Origin: Maratus speciosus | Taxonomy: Eukaryota; Arthropoda; Arachnida; Araneae; Salticidae | Direction of reading: 5' to 3' | Length of the DNA stretch: 64,000 nucleotides | Assembly: GCA_963932465.1 (NCBI GenBank) | Contig: OZ010794.1 | Span: 445,548,502-445,612,501, forward strand | In this document: one piece after another, positions 8,219-19,814 of the stretch | Numbering within the stretch: position 1 is the stretch's first letter | Layout of the letters: each line of letters begins with the position of its first letter | Notes under the pieces: generated by a model | Database searches by the model: none | The model's input: the letters and a program-made list of their open reading frames with translations, nothing else | Told to the model about the DNA's origin: nothing | Program-made: the position numbers and the translations under genes

Positions 8219-9455
8219 CTAGCTGTTTAACCCGTTCTATGCTCGGGAGATCATGAATTTAATTCTAAAACCAAAATTAAAAATAACTATTCGATTTAGT
8301 AAAATATCTTTCTAATACTGAGCCTTTTTTAAAATGAAATTTATTTTATCATGTTACTATGGCAGCAGACGATAAAACGATATCTTTGGAATAAGGGAAT
8401 AAATAGAATAAAAAGTTTTGTTGAAGTTTGTGATAAAATGTTTGTTTTATTTAAAAAAAAAAATTGTAATAATTAAGCACAAATAAATAATCTCTACTTA
8501 TTTGCATGTGAGATAAAAGAATTATCGTAATACCCGCTGGAGCTTTTTAGTATCGCAGCGTGGTGTACGTAATATGGATATCTCACATTGGGTAAAAAAC
8601 TCGCGCGATTACGGATTCAACATAAACAAGTAATATAATTTTTTAAAGTCAATTCCTACTTAGGTCATCAAAGAAAAATTTAATATAATCCCTTAAGCTA
8701 ATTTTAGTTTTTGTTGCATTAAAATATCGAGATATGTTGATTTTCTATAAGTAAGTAAACCCTTTTGGTTTACGATGGAAGTGTATGGGAATTTGGCGAA
8801 ATATTAGAGATATCGCCAAGTTAGTGTCACATTTGACGATTCATTTTGGTCGCCAAATCTGGCGACATATCGCCAAGTTGGCGATAAACTTGGCTATATT
8901 TGGCGACAGAACAGGGTCCCCCTATGGTAACCCCCTTATAGGTATAGAGAAGGAGATGCATTAAATGCTGTTCAATAACCAATCGCCGCCATTTTTTTTC
9001 TCCTATATAAAACTAAAATTAATTAATTAAATTTAACTAATGATTTTTGTCAATTTAATTTGTCATCACTACAAGTTTAGAAAAATGTATTTGAACTTGA
9101 GTGGATGAATAAAAAGTATTTTATTAACGATTGAAAATTTGAACAAGATATATATAGGGAGAGTGTGAACTAATAGTAGGAAATGAAAAAAACAAAAGGA
9201 TTTTATTGTGATTTTTTTAACTGTTGGCAGCTATTATAACGAAAAGTGTTTAAATAGGATAGGAAATTGCTCTTAAATTGGTGATTTTCTATTAATTAAA
9301 AATTAACTATAAATTATTTCGATTGCGAATTGCTTTAGTTGCCTCGGCCGTGTTTTAATACACATGTACATAACATTTCACAATTCTGGCTTTCAAACTG
9401 TGGATTTGTATAGCACTACAGACAGACAGACAAATTTTCATTATATATTAGAAAT
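8219..9455 (-). mobile_element. Helitron-like element Z1, non-autonomous
   Basis: Read on the minus strand, the 3' end at 8219 has a CCCG...CGGG hairpin, then TTAAACAG and CTAG followed by T, the classic Helitron 3' signature. The presumed 5' end near 9455 has an A+T-rich start then TTTGTCTGTCTGTCTGT and CAAATCCACAGTTT, shared with 37145-37250 on the plus strand. No Rep/helicase coding sequence is present. The 8624-9186 repeat arm lies inside. Pairing of these two ends is an inference. Confidence 0.55.
8624..9186. repeat. Left arm of a 5.1-kb-spaced inverted repeat
   Basis: About 560 bases that recur, inverted, at 14303-14853. Shared blocks include TAGGGAGAGTGTGAACTAAT, the GGTGTTCAATAACCAAT-type segment, a GCCGCCATTTTTT block and a cluster of TTGGCG/CGCCAA motifs (six between 8792 and 8905). 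The arms are diverged but colinear. Either a very long TIR element or two dispersed copies in opposite orientation. Confidence 0.8.
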
Positions 9456-10913
9456 GCTTGTTTTATCGGAGCCATTCTGTTTTGAGTGGAAGTCGCAGAT
9501 TTTTCAGGAATAAATATAAATCTGGGAGCACGGCAGTGCGTCCGCCAAGTTCGCACAAGCCATAAGCTACCTTTTCCTGAACCATTTCGGCATACTTTTC
9601 ACCCCCTCATAACGTCGTTTTAGGGAGAGATATAGAAATTTTTCTTTTATGGACATGTTCGTATGGTCAAACTGAACTAAGGTTCCACGATTTCATGTCC
9701 CTATATTTAGTAGTTTTCCAAATATTAAATTCCGAAAAAGAGCTCTTTTGTCACTGACTCACTTCGCATCATCAAATAACTAAGGTACTTCTAAAAGTCG
9801 TAGAATCATGAAATTTCACAAGTAAGTCGGGTTTGTAGCACAATTAACCAGAAAAATCTGAAAACACAGAATTTCCGCCTCTAAACCCTTCAAACAGGGG
9901 GTGTTCCTTTGGCCGTAAACAGTTCCTTAACACATTCAATTGTGCCACTGTTGGTCGCCAAAACTCGATTACAGAGTTTTGAAGGGAGTCACGTGATTTC
10001 AAGCAGAATAACATTTTATATATATGCTTTTTCAAAGATGTTTGTTAAATAGAAAAAAATAAATATACCTAAAAATTTTAATCAGTATAGGTTATGATAT
10101 ATTTACGATATTAAAACAATAAAACATTTAACAAAATATAACCGCAATTCGGTACGTTTTCGATATAGTAGCCTTGGCGAAATACAGAAAATAGCCTTAA
10201 CGAGAAAAGAAATTTGATAATAACGTATTTTCTGGCAACCCATTTACTGTGTCATATACACAAGCAATTTTTTCCATATGTATACAATTTATTTAATGTA
10301 AGGAACCCGTTTATTTATTTTTATATACCAACATAAATAATTTGCATATAAAAAATAATATTTTATACATGTATAAATAAAATGTTTATATGTATATAAA
10401 TGCATGTATAAATAACATAAATGTTCATCAGGTTTGTTTTCATAGTTGTTTATATCATTTGGCAACATATGTCAGTTTCTGAAGTCCGAATTGCGCCAAG
10501 ATTTTTAAAAAATGCCAAGATCCCTATAGTGGAAAAATATCATAATTCCATATGAAAGATTAAACATCTCCTTTTAATTAAATGAAATGTGTAACTAATA
10601 AACTGTCTTTAACGATGTGCGACAGATATGGCGTCCGAAATCCGCTGCTAATGTTATTATATTGTATTATTAGCCTACTTACTGTTAATTTATTGTTAAT
10701 TTTAAATCTGTAAAAGAAAGATCATAGTTATAGATAAGATATGTTGGTCGCCAAAACCCGATTACAGAAAATTAGCCTGAGTTATAAAGGTGTTATATGA
10801 TTTCAAGCTGAATGAATTTTTATATGCTTTTACAAAAATCTTAATAAGGCAAATCTTTCAGTTTATCTGTCCATCTTTCTATCTTTTACTTCCTTAAAAC
10901 AAATTTTATTAAA
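9456..10913. other. Non-coding, with two short direct repeats
   Basis: No gene found. Bases 9953-10032 (GGTCGCCAAAACTCGATTAC and following) recur directly at 10744-10830, and 10625-10735 resembles 11755-11860 (around TGTTATTATATTGTA). A small hairpin GCACGGCAGTGC sits near 9530. The rest is A+T-rich DNA with TATA/CATGTATA simple sequence at 10330-10430. Confidence 0.5.
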
Positions 10914-11307
10914 GACCGGGAGGCGTCTGCACAGATTATCACCTCATCGAGTTGACGGCTGAAAATTTAGGATTAGTTAAATATCGATTAGCGTATTGAA
11001 GTGTAACTGGTCTGCCAAGTCGTATCTTTGTGGAAACCACCTACAGACCCGATTTTACGGGTTAATTGGTGGATTTTCCATTGTGTTTTCCTGCACCCAT
11101 TCCTCCATGTTTCCAAACTTTTGGATGCAGGAAAATATAATAGTAAACCTATCAGTTAACCACTAAAAGTAGGTCTTCAGGTGGTTTCTACCAAGATATG
11201 ACTTAACGGACCAGTTGCATTTAAATATGCTAACCTAGTTTTAACTAATCCTAAAATTTCAGCTGTAAACTCGATGAGGTGATGGTGTGTGCAGACGCCT
11301 CCCGGTC
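10914..11307. mobile_element. Palindromic MITE, 394 bp
   Basis: Ends GACCGGGAGGCGTCTGCACA and its inverse; the inversion runs through nearly the whole element (ATCACCTCATCGAGTT, then GGTGG...CCACC blocks) around a centre near 11105. Flanks are A+T-rich (ttattaaa and tattataa) and no exact TSD is clear. Non-coding; superfamily unknown. Confidence 0.85.
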
Positions 11308-11420
11308 TATTATAAATGTCGGAATTCTAATCTCAATAGCACTCCGGTCAATCTGGCAAATATCTCTACTATTTATGGAACACCATTCCTTTAATTGCGC
11401 TTTAGTGATGTTAATGAACT

Positions 11421-11530
11421 TTATGCATATGCATCATACATATTATACATATGCATATAATACGTAATACATTTGCATCATACATATTATAGGTATGTGT
11501 ATAATACATAATACATATGCATCATTATGA
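11421..11530. repeat. Short tandem A+T repeat
   Basis: Degenerate units with GCATCATACATATTATA at 11431 and 11475 (44 apart), built of ATGCAT/TATAATAC words. Confidence 0.7.
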
Positions 11531-11535
11531 CGTCA

Positions 11536-12659
11536 GAATAAACAAAACATTTTTTGTCCCCAAATTTGAGAATTGACATGATATATTACCAAATTTGGCG
11601 AAACTTTGCTAAATTTCGCCAACCTTGGCGAATATTTGACGCTAGAAGCTATTTTTCAATGAGTTAATTATTAATAAGAGCCATCTATTTTTATTTTTCC
11701 GCATATCATCTGAATAGTTAAATGATATAACGTACTAATATTTCCAAAGTGCTAATAGTCTCGTCACTGCCCAAAACCTACTGCTATTGTTATTATATTG
11801 TACTGCTATTATATTTACTGTGACTATGTTGTTAATCTTTACACCGCTAAAACTTCTGTATCATATAAAGGGAATTTGCGGAAGCTATTAAAGCATTGAA
11901 ACTGCCAGTTCTCCTTATCATTATCATAATTCTATAATATGTAACCTGTTAATCGATATGTACATTAGAATTAATCTTCTATAATCCGCTTCCTCGCATT
12001 TTAGTTTTCAGGTTTCGAATAAAATTAGCTAAAATCTTAAAACCATGGCACAATGACTAATTCTTCAACACGATCAGATGAGAAGAATGAGATATTTTCA
12101 AATGGATCATAGCAGTGAGCCGGTAGACCTTCTATTCTTCCGTAATCGAGTCTATTGAAAAGGTTAACGTGAAACAAAAAGATATTAGCATCAATATGGT
12201 TTAATGCAAATGTAGATATTGTCAAAGGATTTCATAAGATCCATTTCACTTGTACCCAGTCGTATCTGTTAAAATACAACAATTGGCAGTGAGCCCAATT
12301 AGAAAAGATTACTTAATAGGATTAAAAATTTCCGCATTAGAGAACGAATCGTAACTGCTAAGGAAACATGCATAAGTGTGTTAAGAAATATTTGTCACGA
12401 AAGATGAAATACATAACAACACAAAATATATGATGTGCTTCCATGATCGTAAAGAGTTCTTGATTTCTCTATCAAAAGCTTCCGACTTGGCGAAAACATG
12501 GGCAAGTAAATTAAATTATGAATAACAGTAACATGATGCAACGTTTAACATGGAATTAATACGGTAAATACTGCTTGCTAGAGGCGGCTAGTACTTTAAT
12601 ATAAAAAGAAATAAAGTATAAATTTGTAAAGCTCAATAAAATAAATTTAGGTATTTTTA
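11536..12659. other. Unassigned non-coding stretch
   Basis: No gene recognised. A 62-codon frame at 12037-12225 (minus) has no visible domain. CGCCAA/TTGGCG motifs cluster at 11590-11640 and one occurs at 12486. Confidence 0.45.
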
Positions 12660-12985
12660 TGTTTGCCGGGCCCAAGTGGCAAATCGCCAAATACTGTTCC
12701 CAGCTCCATTGTTCATATTGCATTCATTTTATTTAAAGATATATACTTTTCAGTCATCTCATTTAAAATAGATACATTTCCCTCATTTTAATTAATAGAA
12801 TATTTAACATAGAAATAAATAAATAAATAAATAAGAAATAATAACATAAACTAAAATATTTTATTTGAAAATCAAAGCATTGTTTCTAATTTACACATGT
12901 GAAAAATGAAAACTGCTATTGGCGAAAAAACAAAAGGTTAATGAGGAGATTTGCTCCCGGCTAACATAAAAGTACCGAAATTTAA
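12660..12985. repeat. Dispersed repeat P, copy 1
   Basis: Colinear with 51770-52095 plus 52917-52945: shared blocks include CATATTGCAT, a TTTGAAAATCAAAGCATTGTTTC-like segment, ACTGCTATTGG and AAAAGTACCGAAA. It gives the uninterrupted form of the repeat that carries an insertion at 52 kb. Contains an (AAAT)n run at 12820-12835. Confidence 0.7.
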
Positions 12986-13050
12986 GTTTTTTCATATTAA
13001 TATAGTTTAGAATAACAAACTTGAAAAAACATACAAAAAGTAGTGATATC

Positions 13051-14000
13051 CCAACAAAAAGTTTTCGCTAAAAAAAAAAAAGCGCCAAGTTCTCCTTAAT
13101 GTTTCGGCAAGAAAAAGTAGTGATATCTGAAGTTCGCACAAGTTAAAAGCCAAACATCCCAAATCTTTCATTGAAAATGGCTTCCTGCGACTTGGCCGTT
13201 AATGCTTTCGAGAGAGTTTTTCAAATTTTCAAATATATACAATTGCCAACATGCCAACTACATTTTTTGATTATTTTAGGCATTTTGTGGCACAGAGTAC
13301 AGAAATAAAATACACATTTGAAAAAAGCATCTAAACAACTTCAGTCTATTTAAATGCTTAGAAGTTGCAAATAACAAAATACTTGTATTCAGGAGATAAT
13401 ATCCCTAATTGCTAAAACATAATTAGTATCAGCTTTTAACCGTTTATAAATCGAATACATCTTAATGTATTCAAACAAACTATAATAAATGTTCAAACGA
13501 AAAAAATCTCTTTCGTCAATACACAAGATTTCAATACTATACAATAAAATATAATGTAACATATTGTGAGATTTGAAGTAAGTAAATTTTGTTTTATTTC
13601 TTGGGTTTTACGTTAATGACTTTAGCTTTAGACAGACCGTACAAAGTGGCAATTAAACCACAAGTGGATTAAATGATCTGTAATCAAAACTAATGTTTGT
13701 TGAAACTGAATGGTAGTTATCAGAAATCTTTTACTTATAATGTCTTTATGTGAATTTGCCTTTTTGCATTCTAATATTACTTTTAATATTTAAATAATTC
13801 ATAAATGCGTAATTTCCAATCATTAATTTTGAAATGCTGTAGAAGGCATTAACGGCCAAGTCGCAGGAAGCCATGTTCAATGAAAGATTTGGGATGTTTG
13901 GCTTTTAACTTGTGCGAACTTCAGATATCACTACTTTTTCTTGCCGAAACATTAAGGAGAACTTGGCGCTTTTTTTTTTTAGCGAAAACTTTTTGTTTGG
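13051..14000. mobile_element. 950-bp element with 159-bp terminal inverted repeats
   Basis: Arms 13051-13209 and 13842-14000 are inverted copies of equal length and very high identity. They start CCAACAAAAAGTTTTCGC, pass through an A-run and GCGCCAAGTTCTCC, and end GGCCGTTAATGC. The 632-base middle is A+T-rich and non-coding. No clear TSD. Superfamily not determined; high arm identity suggests a fairly recent insertion. Confidence 0.85.
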
Positions 14001-14302
14001 ATTTCACTTTTTATTCTTACTCGTGAATATTAAAAACGGAAATCTTCCTTTCAAAAAAGGCAATCGGAAATGTTCCTTTTCAATGGAGAGGAAAAGGTAA
14101 TGTTCCGGTTAATTTTTCGTAATTGGTGTTTTACCCTATAACTCCATAGCATGTTTAATTAGCTAATATTTATCAAATGTTGTCGATGACACAGCCTACC
14201 AAATGTAACGGCTAGCTATGAAAGCATACTTTGTTATATACAAACTGTTTTTGAAAACATAAACACTTTTTGACTGTTTCAAAATTTCGATTTCTTTTCT
14301 TA

Positions 14303-14853
14303 TTTCAATTCCTACCATTAGTTCACACTCTCCCTATATATATCTTGTTCAAATTTTCAATCGTTAATAAAATACTTATTATTCATCGACTCAAGTTCAA
14401 ATACATTTTTTTTTAATTTGTAGATGACACTTGATGTTAATGCAGTTTTTTCAAATATTAATTCATTAATTAAATTTAATTAATTTTAGTTTTATATGGT
14501 AGAAAAAATGGCGGCCATTGGTTATTGAACAGCATTTAATGAATCGCCATACCTATAAGGTGGATTACCATGGGGGGACCCTGTTCTGTCACCAAATACC
14601 GCCAAGTTTATCGCCAAATTTGGCGACCCAATTGAGTCGCCAAAAGTGACGCCAACTTGGCGATATCTTTAATATTTCGCGAAATTCTCATAGACTTCCA
14701 TTGTAAACCAATAGCTTTACTTGCTTATAGAAAATCAACAAACTGAGATATTTTACTGCAACAAAAACTAATATTAGCTTAATGGATTATATTAAATTTT
14801 TCTTTGATCACCTAAGCAGGAATTGATTTAATTTTTTTTTATATTATTTGTTT
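14303..14853. repeat. Right arm of the 5.1-kb-spaced inverted repeat
   Basis: Inverted relative of 8624-9186. Contains AAAAATGGCGGCCATTGG, several CGCCAA motifs (14595-14660) and GGGACCCTGTTCTGTC, all matched in reverse in the left arm. Confidence 0.8.
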
Positions 14854-14990
14854 TAGACGACACAGGAAAATCATATTTTAATAAATAAAAATCGATTTCG
14901 AAAGTGAAGGGGCAGTTTTTGAAATACAGAACTGCGAAATCGTCACAGCGAGTAAACGAAAAAAAAACAAAAAAAAAACGACATAAGGCG

Positions 14991-14993
<3 letters not shown>

Positions 14994-15026
<33 letters not shown>
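14994..15026. repeat. Poly(A) run
   Basis: An A-run of about 33 bases next to other A-rich stretches; no adjoining retroposon body was recognised. Confidence 0.9.
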
Positions 15027-15029
<3 letters not shown>

Positions 15030-15038
15030 CCTCCTAAC

Positions 15039-16593
15039 ATATTTGAAAAGTGTTTATGAATTCGGTTTGTCAGTCTGTCTGACTGCTGTCTTTTTCTCCA
15101 TGCTCTAACTCGCTTAAATACTTTCGGAATATCATGCAATCCATATATGTTATTGAACTCTACTATGGACATGTTCGGTAAATAGTTTATAGTTCGTTTA
15201 CAAGGACACCCAAAAGTACTTTGTTATATTACAGTCGTTGGAGAAAAACCATATGCAGTGTATTTTAATGATGTTACACCGTTTAAAACATATTGAAAAA
15301 TATATATGTCCCTGAGATGCACTACAAGAGTCTTACTGTAAAATATGCTGTGCAAAGTATTCATCCGTTATTTACAGGGACTCGCAAAATAATTGCAGTT
15401 CTACTCATGAACAATGATTGCTGGAAGTGCGTTTTCAGTTATGATATGCGTCTTTAAATTTAATAATTTTTAACACTTTCCAACAAAGTTGAAAAGTGTT
15501 TATGACTTCAGTTTGTCTGCCCGTCTGTCCGTCTGTCCGAGCTCTAACTCCCGTAAATATACACGGATTGCCCTGAAATTTTTGGATGTAATTGACGTTT
15601 ACCATAGTACGTTCCCTATTTCAAATGAAGTTCGTAGCATGTTTAGTTCATTTACAGGGGCAGTCAAAAGTTTTCCGTTACATTACGACTTATGGGAAAA
15701 AATATTTTAAAATGTTTTTTAATGGTGTTGCACGCTTTCAAACATAATAAAATTGATATGCATTAATGAAGTGCACTAAAATATGTATTCTGCAGAATAT
15801 GCTGTGTAAAGAATAGTTATTATTCATTTACAGGGACATGCAAAATAATTTCGTTACATACTGATATAGGGGTGGAGGGAATTGATTGCGGCGTATTTTA
15901 ATTATGTTAAATCATTTCATGTATAATGAAATTGATATACGTCGCTGAGGTTTACTATAACTTATTTCATGTATAATACGAAGTGCGTAGCATTTACAGG
16001 GACACACAAAAGATTTCAGACAAGTATATTTTATCCCAAGCACTGTATACATTAGCGATGATGGCTGGAAATGCATTTTTAATTATGATATGCGCTTTTA
16101 TGTTTTACTATATTTAAACATACTATATGGTGTGTATAAATGCTATAATTCATATACAGGGCTACACAAAAGTAAAAGGGTTACTAGGTATGAGTGCAAA
16201 GGTAATTCCTGGAAATGTGATTTCAGTAGTTTTAAGAGTGTTTTAGTTTGAATTAAATTTTAGCTAAATAGTGGCGTGTAATAAAGGTACTTGGTTAACT
16301 ACAGGGTTGTACAAAAGTATTTAAGTACATCTATTAGTATAAATTACTGAAAGAAAAATTTCAACCTGTTATGTGTTTTCTTGCTAAACTAAATTATTTC
16401 CCCATTATATAGTATATATATCAACCTACAGATCAAATACAGGGCTGTTCAAAAGAACTGGAATGCATATTTGGCTACGAATGGTAAATGCTAAAATCAG
16501 TTTTTCAAATGTTTTATACGTTTTCTAAAATGTTTACTTAGTTATGAGTGGGGCTAGTAGAGCTTTAGCCCTTGGGTAGGCCTCCCCACCTAG
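15039..16593 (+). mobile_element. Helitron-like element W with decaying minisatellite
   Basis: Two starts of the form 'GAAAAGTGTTTATGA', then TCTG-type microsatellite (15065-15085; 15515-15540) and CTCTAACTC. The second is preceded by a hairpin (15472-15500; 12 pairs, one mismatch, AAA loop). A tandem array follows, each unit carrying a TTTACAGGG box at about 15196, 15372, 15651, 15829, 15990, 16156, 16300 and 16437; spacing falls from about 178 to 137 bases. At 16561-16593 a GTGGGG...CCCCAC hairpin leads to CTAG then T, a Helitron 3' signature. Diverged units continue to about 16960, so the end may be nested. Confidence 0.55.
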
Positions 16594-17487
16594 TTGAATC
16601 ATGTTTATTTAGTTATCTTATATACCTTATTTCCCTAAATAACGAAGTTTTGGTAAAGCCTTCAGGAAGTATTGGAAAGTGTTTCATAATCTATGCTGAA
16701 CGCATGATTTTTCTTTCTTGTTTCTTTATTACTTAGTGTGTATGAATTCTATAGATCATCTATAGGCTGCATAAAAGAATTCCAGCACTTTTCCATAATT
16801 TGGCGGAATTTTCTGAAGGTGAGTTTTCAACTGCATTTTCTAACTCAACTAAATGTTTGCATATTAGGTAGTGTACGTACAAATTTATAGATAACATACA
16901 GAACTGCACAGTTCGTTTTTCCAACTATTGATGTTACCTGAATTTGAGTTTTCAAATGTGTTATGCGATTCCACAGTCAACGTATTTTGGAAGTGTTGGA
17001 TAGGTTTTCATAATCTATGCACGACGCATGATTTTTCTTTTTTTTTCGTTTTTCCGAACAGCACTTTAAAAATCGGTGGCCACTCTACCTCCACTAATTT
17101 TCAATCAATCAACTTCTATGTTTTTGGAAAGTTAATTGTCACACATTTTTTTTTTCGTGAAGTATGTAGGATTCTTTTCGAAATATTGGTATCTCATTTC
17201 TCTGCGTAATTTGACGTGTGACGTGACGACTCGGCGTAAGTGACAAAATTTGCAGTGTAAAACTTACATTTTATTTTGAATATATGCTAATTCAGAAAAA
17301 TGCGTATTTTTTAAAACGACTTCTTATATCACTAGCTTTTCGACAATGAAATCTAATTCTTTTTCGAATTGTTCCAGGTCAAGTCTACGATGAATTTATG
17401 TGTCCGCTCTTTGACCCTCTTATTTGAAGTGATCCCACACATTAGCTTTTAAACCACAAATTTTTAATATATCAACTAAACAAAAAT
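16594..17487. other. Diverged tail of array W, then unassigned
   Basis: Weak array-like units to about 16960 (TCTATAGG at about 16761, ATACAG near 16900). A 93-codon frame at 16928-17209 shows no known domain. 17210-17487 holds nothing I recognise. Confidence 0.4.
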
Positions 17488-17649
17488 GCACTCATGTCCA
17501 AAATTAAGGTCACAAAGATAAAATCTGTGAAAATTGATGAACTGTTCAATGTGTTGCCGCGAAATTTGGAACAGAGTTATATTACAATAGGAGAAAGAAT
17601 ACAGCAACATAACAATATGGAAAAGATTTTAATTGTGAATTAATATATA

Positions 17650-18345
17650 CAAGGTATATCAAAAAGTGTTAAATCATGAATCAGAGATAAAGCATTTATC
17701 TCGGAGAAAGCCTGTCTAATATGGAATGTGACCACTGTGCACTGCTATACAAGCCTCACAACGAGCTCTCATATTGTTTATGAGGGTTTCAATAAACGTT
17801 TGTGGCAACAAAACCCATTCTTCGAAAAGCGCGGCTTTTACCTCCTGGCGGGTCCTGAGACGGTGGTTACGCAGAGCAATGGCTCTTCCGAGACCATCCC
17901 AAACATGTTCAATAGGATTGAAGTCTGGAGACCTCCAAGGTCAATTCATAGGGCGAATATTCTCTTCTTCAAGAAAATCATCAACAAAGTGAGCTCTGTG
18001 TGGCTTCGCATTATCGTCCATAAACATGAAGGCCGGACCCACAGCATCCCGGAACAACCTCATATAGGCTTCAAGTACCTCATCCCTATAGCGATGTGCG
18101 TTGACAGTACCCGCATCGAAGACGTGCAGTGGTGTACGACTGCTCAACATTATGCCGCCCCAGACAGGGATTCGTTTGCCACCAAATCTGTCGATTTCTT
18201 TTACGTAGGAGGCATGATAGTGAGCTCCACGTTCTCTCCAGATGAAGATTCGACGAGAATCACTCTGCGTGGTAAATCTCGACTCATCACTGAAAAGAAC
18301 ACGCCTCATTCTTGTTGTGTCCAAGACTGATGGTTTCGGCTCCAC
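17650..18345 (-). pseudogene. Tc1 transposase, DD34E C-terminal two thirds
   Basis: Reading down the minus strand: LFSDESRF (first catalytic Asp), FMFMDDNAKPHRA (second Asp) and, after a stop, NPIEHVWDGLGRA (Glu). Thirty-four positions separate the second Asp from the Glu, the Tc1 spacing for this cut-and-paste enzyme. A TGA at about 17940 replaces the Trp codon still present in the plus-strand copy, and the N-terminal DNA-binding part is missing. The frame then reads to a TAG near 17725. Non-functional. Confidence 0.88.
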
Positions 18346-18401
18346 AACAACCGGGCTTACCTGTTGGATGCAGTGAAAGGGATACACATGACTGGACGCC
18401 G

Positions 18402-18640
18402 TGCGATAGGGATGAAGTCCTTGAAGCCTATGTGCGGGGTGTTGTAGTCCCGGACTTCATGTTTATGGACGATAATGCGAAGCCACACATTGTTGATGAT
18501 TTTCTTGAAGAAGAGAATATTCGCCGTATGAATTGGCCCTCCAGGTCTCCGGACCTCAATCCTATTGAACATGTTTGGGATGGTCTAGGAAGAGCCATTG
18601 CACATCGTAACCCCATCCCAAGACTCGCCAGGAGTTAAAA
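18402..18640 (+). pseudogene. Tc1 transposase C-terminal fragment, opposite strand
   Basis: Same family as the previous entry, in the opposite direction: RDEVLEAY, FMFMDDNAKPH, EEENIRRMNWPSRSPD and NPIEHVWDGLGRAIAHRN. Small in-frame deletions (for instance after AYVRG and after NAKPH) and an early stop at 18636 mark it as dead. It shares the head-to-head centre near 18390. Confidence 0.85.
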
Positions 18641-19212
18641 GTCGCGTTTTTGTAAGGATGGCCTTGGTTGCCTCAAACATTTATTGAAACCCTCATAAAC
18701 AATATGAGAGCTCGTTGTGAGGTTTGTATAGCAGTGCACGGTGTTCACACTCTATATTTGACAGACTTTTCCCGAGATAAATGCTTTATCTCTGATTCAT
18801 GATTTAACAGTTTTTGATTTACCCTGTACCTTAATTCAGGAATAAAATCTTTTCTATATTGTTATGTTGCTATATCATTTCTCCAATTATAATATAAATC
18901 TGTGCCAAATTTCGTGGCAACACAGTGAATAGTTCATCAGTTTTCACAGATTTTATGTTTGAGACCTTAATCTTGGACAAGAATGTACTTTTTTTCTACT
19001 TTAACATATGCGTAATAAATTAGTGTAAAGGATTTTTTATAAGCACTTCACATTTCTTAAAAATAAATTCACGAAAACATTTTAAATTTCAGGGCCTGAC
19101 AGTGGTATTACCACTTCTTAAATCAGTTATACTTACTACGCAGCCCGAGGGTCGCATGCGACCTTTGAGATCATTTCATGCAACTCATACAGAAAAAAAT
19201 GAAACTCAGATA

Positions 19213-19796
19213 TGATAAAAATTTGTCGAGCTTAAACAACTTCAATTCAGGCCAGAGCAGAGTAAACGTAATGTAGGCAATCATTACCAACTGATTAAAT
19301 ATTGAAGACACGTCGAACTTTGTATACTTTTATTTAGAATCACAAAAGCAGACATCATTACTTCGATGTCGAAAAACTTAAGTCATTAAACATTTAAAAA
19401 CAAGGTAATTATGATATACATACTCTCTAATAGTAACAACATGTTGCTTAAACGTTGAAAATTTTCATTATTTCCAAGAAAAACAGAGCCGACTCTTTTA
19501 TCACAACCACACAATATATACATTTAGTTAAATGGTTACGTCACACCACACATTTGTGAAAAAATTGCATAAAAGAAGATGCTGGAAATAAACAGTAACA
19601 GAAGAAAAACTCCCCGCATTCAACCGTACGCGAAGACTGCGTAGGATTCAAAGTGACTGACTAAAAGAGTGGGGACATCGGCAATGCATGGTTGCAAACG
19701 ATTTCTGCTCGTAGCTCGGGACGAGGTGATGGCAGGCGGATTAAAAATACGTTAAGACACTCTTAACTTGCGAAAAACTCGCATACCTGCCTGCCA
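19213..19796 (-). repeat. Copia 3' LTR
   Basis: 584 bp. Read on the minus strand it starts TGGCAGGCAGGTATGCGAG and ends at the TGATAAAA side (19213). Differs from the 5' LTR by scattered substitutions and small indels. Confidence 0.92.
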
Positions 19797-19814
19797 TTGC
19801 CCCCCCCCCTCCCG
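19797..19814 (-). other. Copia polypurine tract
   Basis: On the minus strand CGGGAGG(G)n CAA lies immediately before the 3' LTR, where the plus-strand primer of reverse transcription is formed. Purine-only apart from its edges. Confidence 0.85.

Larger units (their letters stand above)
17488..18988. mobile_element. 1.5-kb palindrome: Tc1-type ends around two Tc1 remnants
   Basis: Outer arms (17488-17645 and 18832-18988) are inverted copies starting TGTCCAAAATTAAGGTCACA, a Tc1/mariner-style terminus. Inside, a second Tc1 family runs from TACAAGGTATATCAAAAA (about 17648) to TTTTTGATTTACCCTGTA (18831), with TA at both edges. The inner arms are also inverted (17650-18065 against 18405-18831). 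Either a Tc1 palindrome inserted at the centre of a palindromic MITE, or one inverted duplication covered both. Confidence 0.8.

Noticed and set aside
14828..15172. 114-codon frame with poly-Phe
   Set aside because: Created by a 33-base A-run and neighbouring A-rich stretches; no domain.
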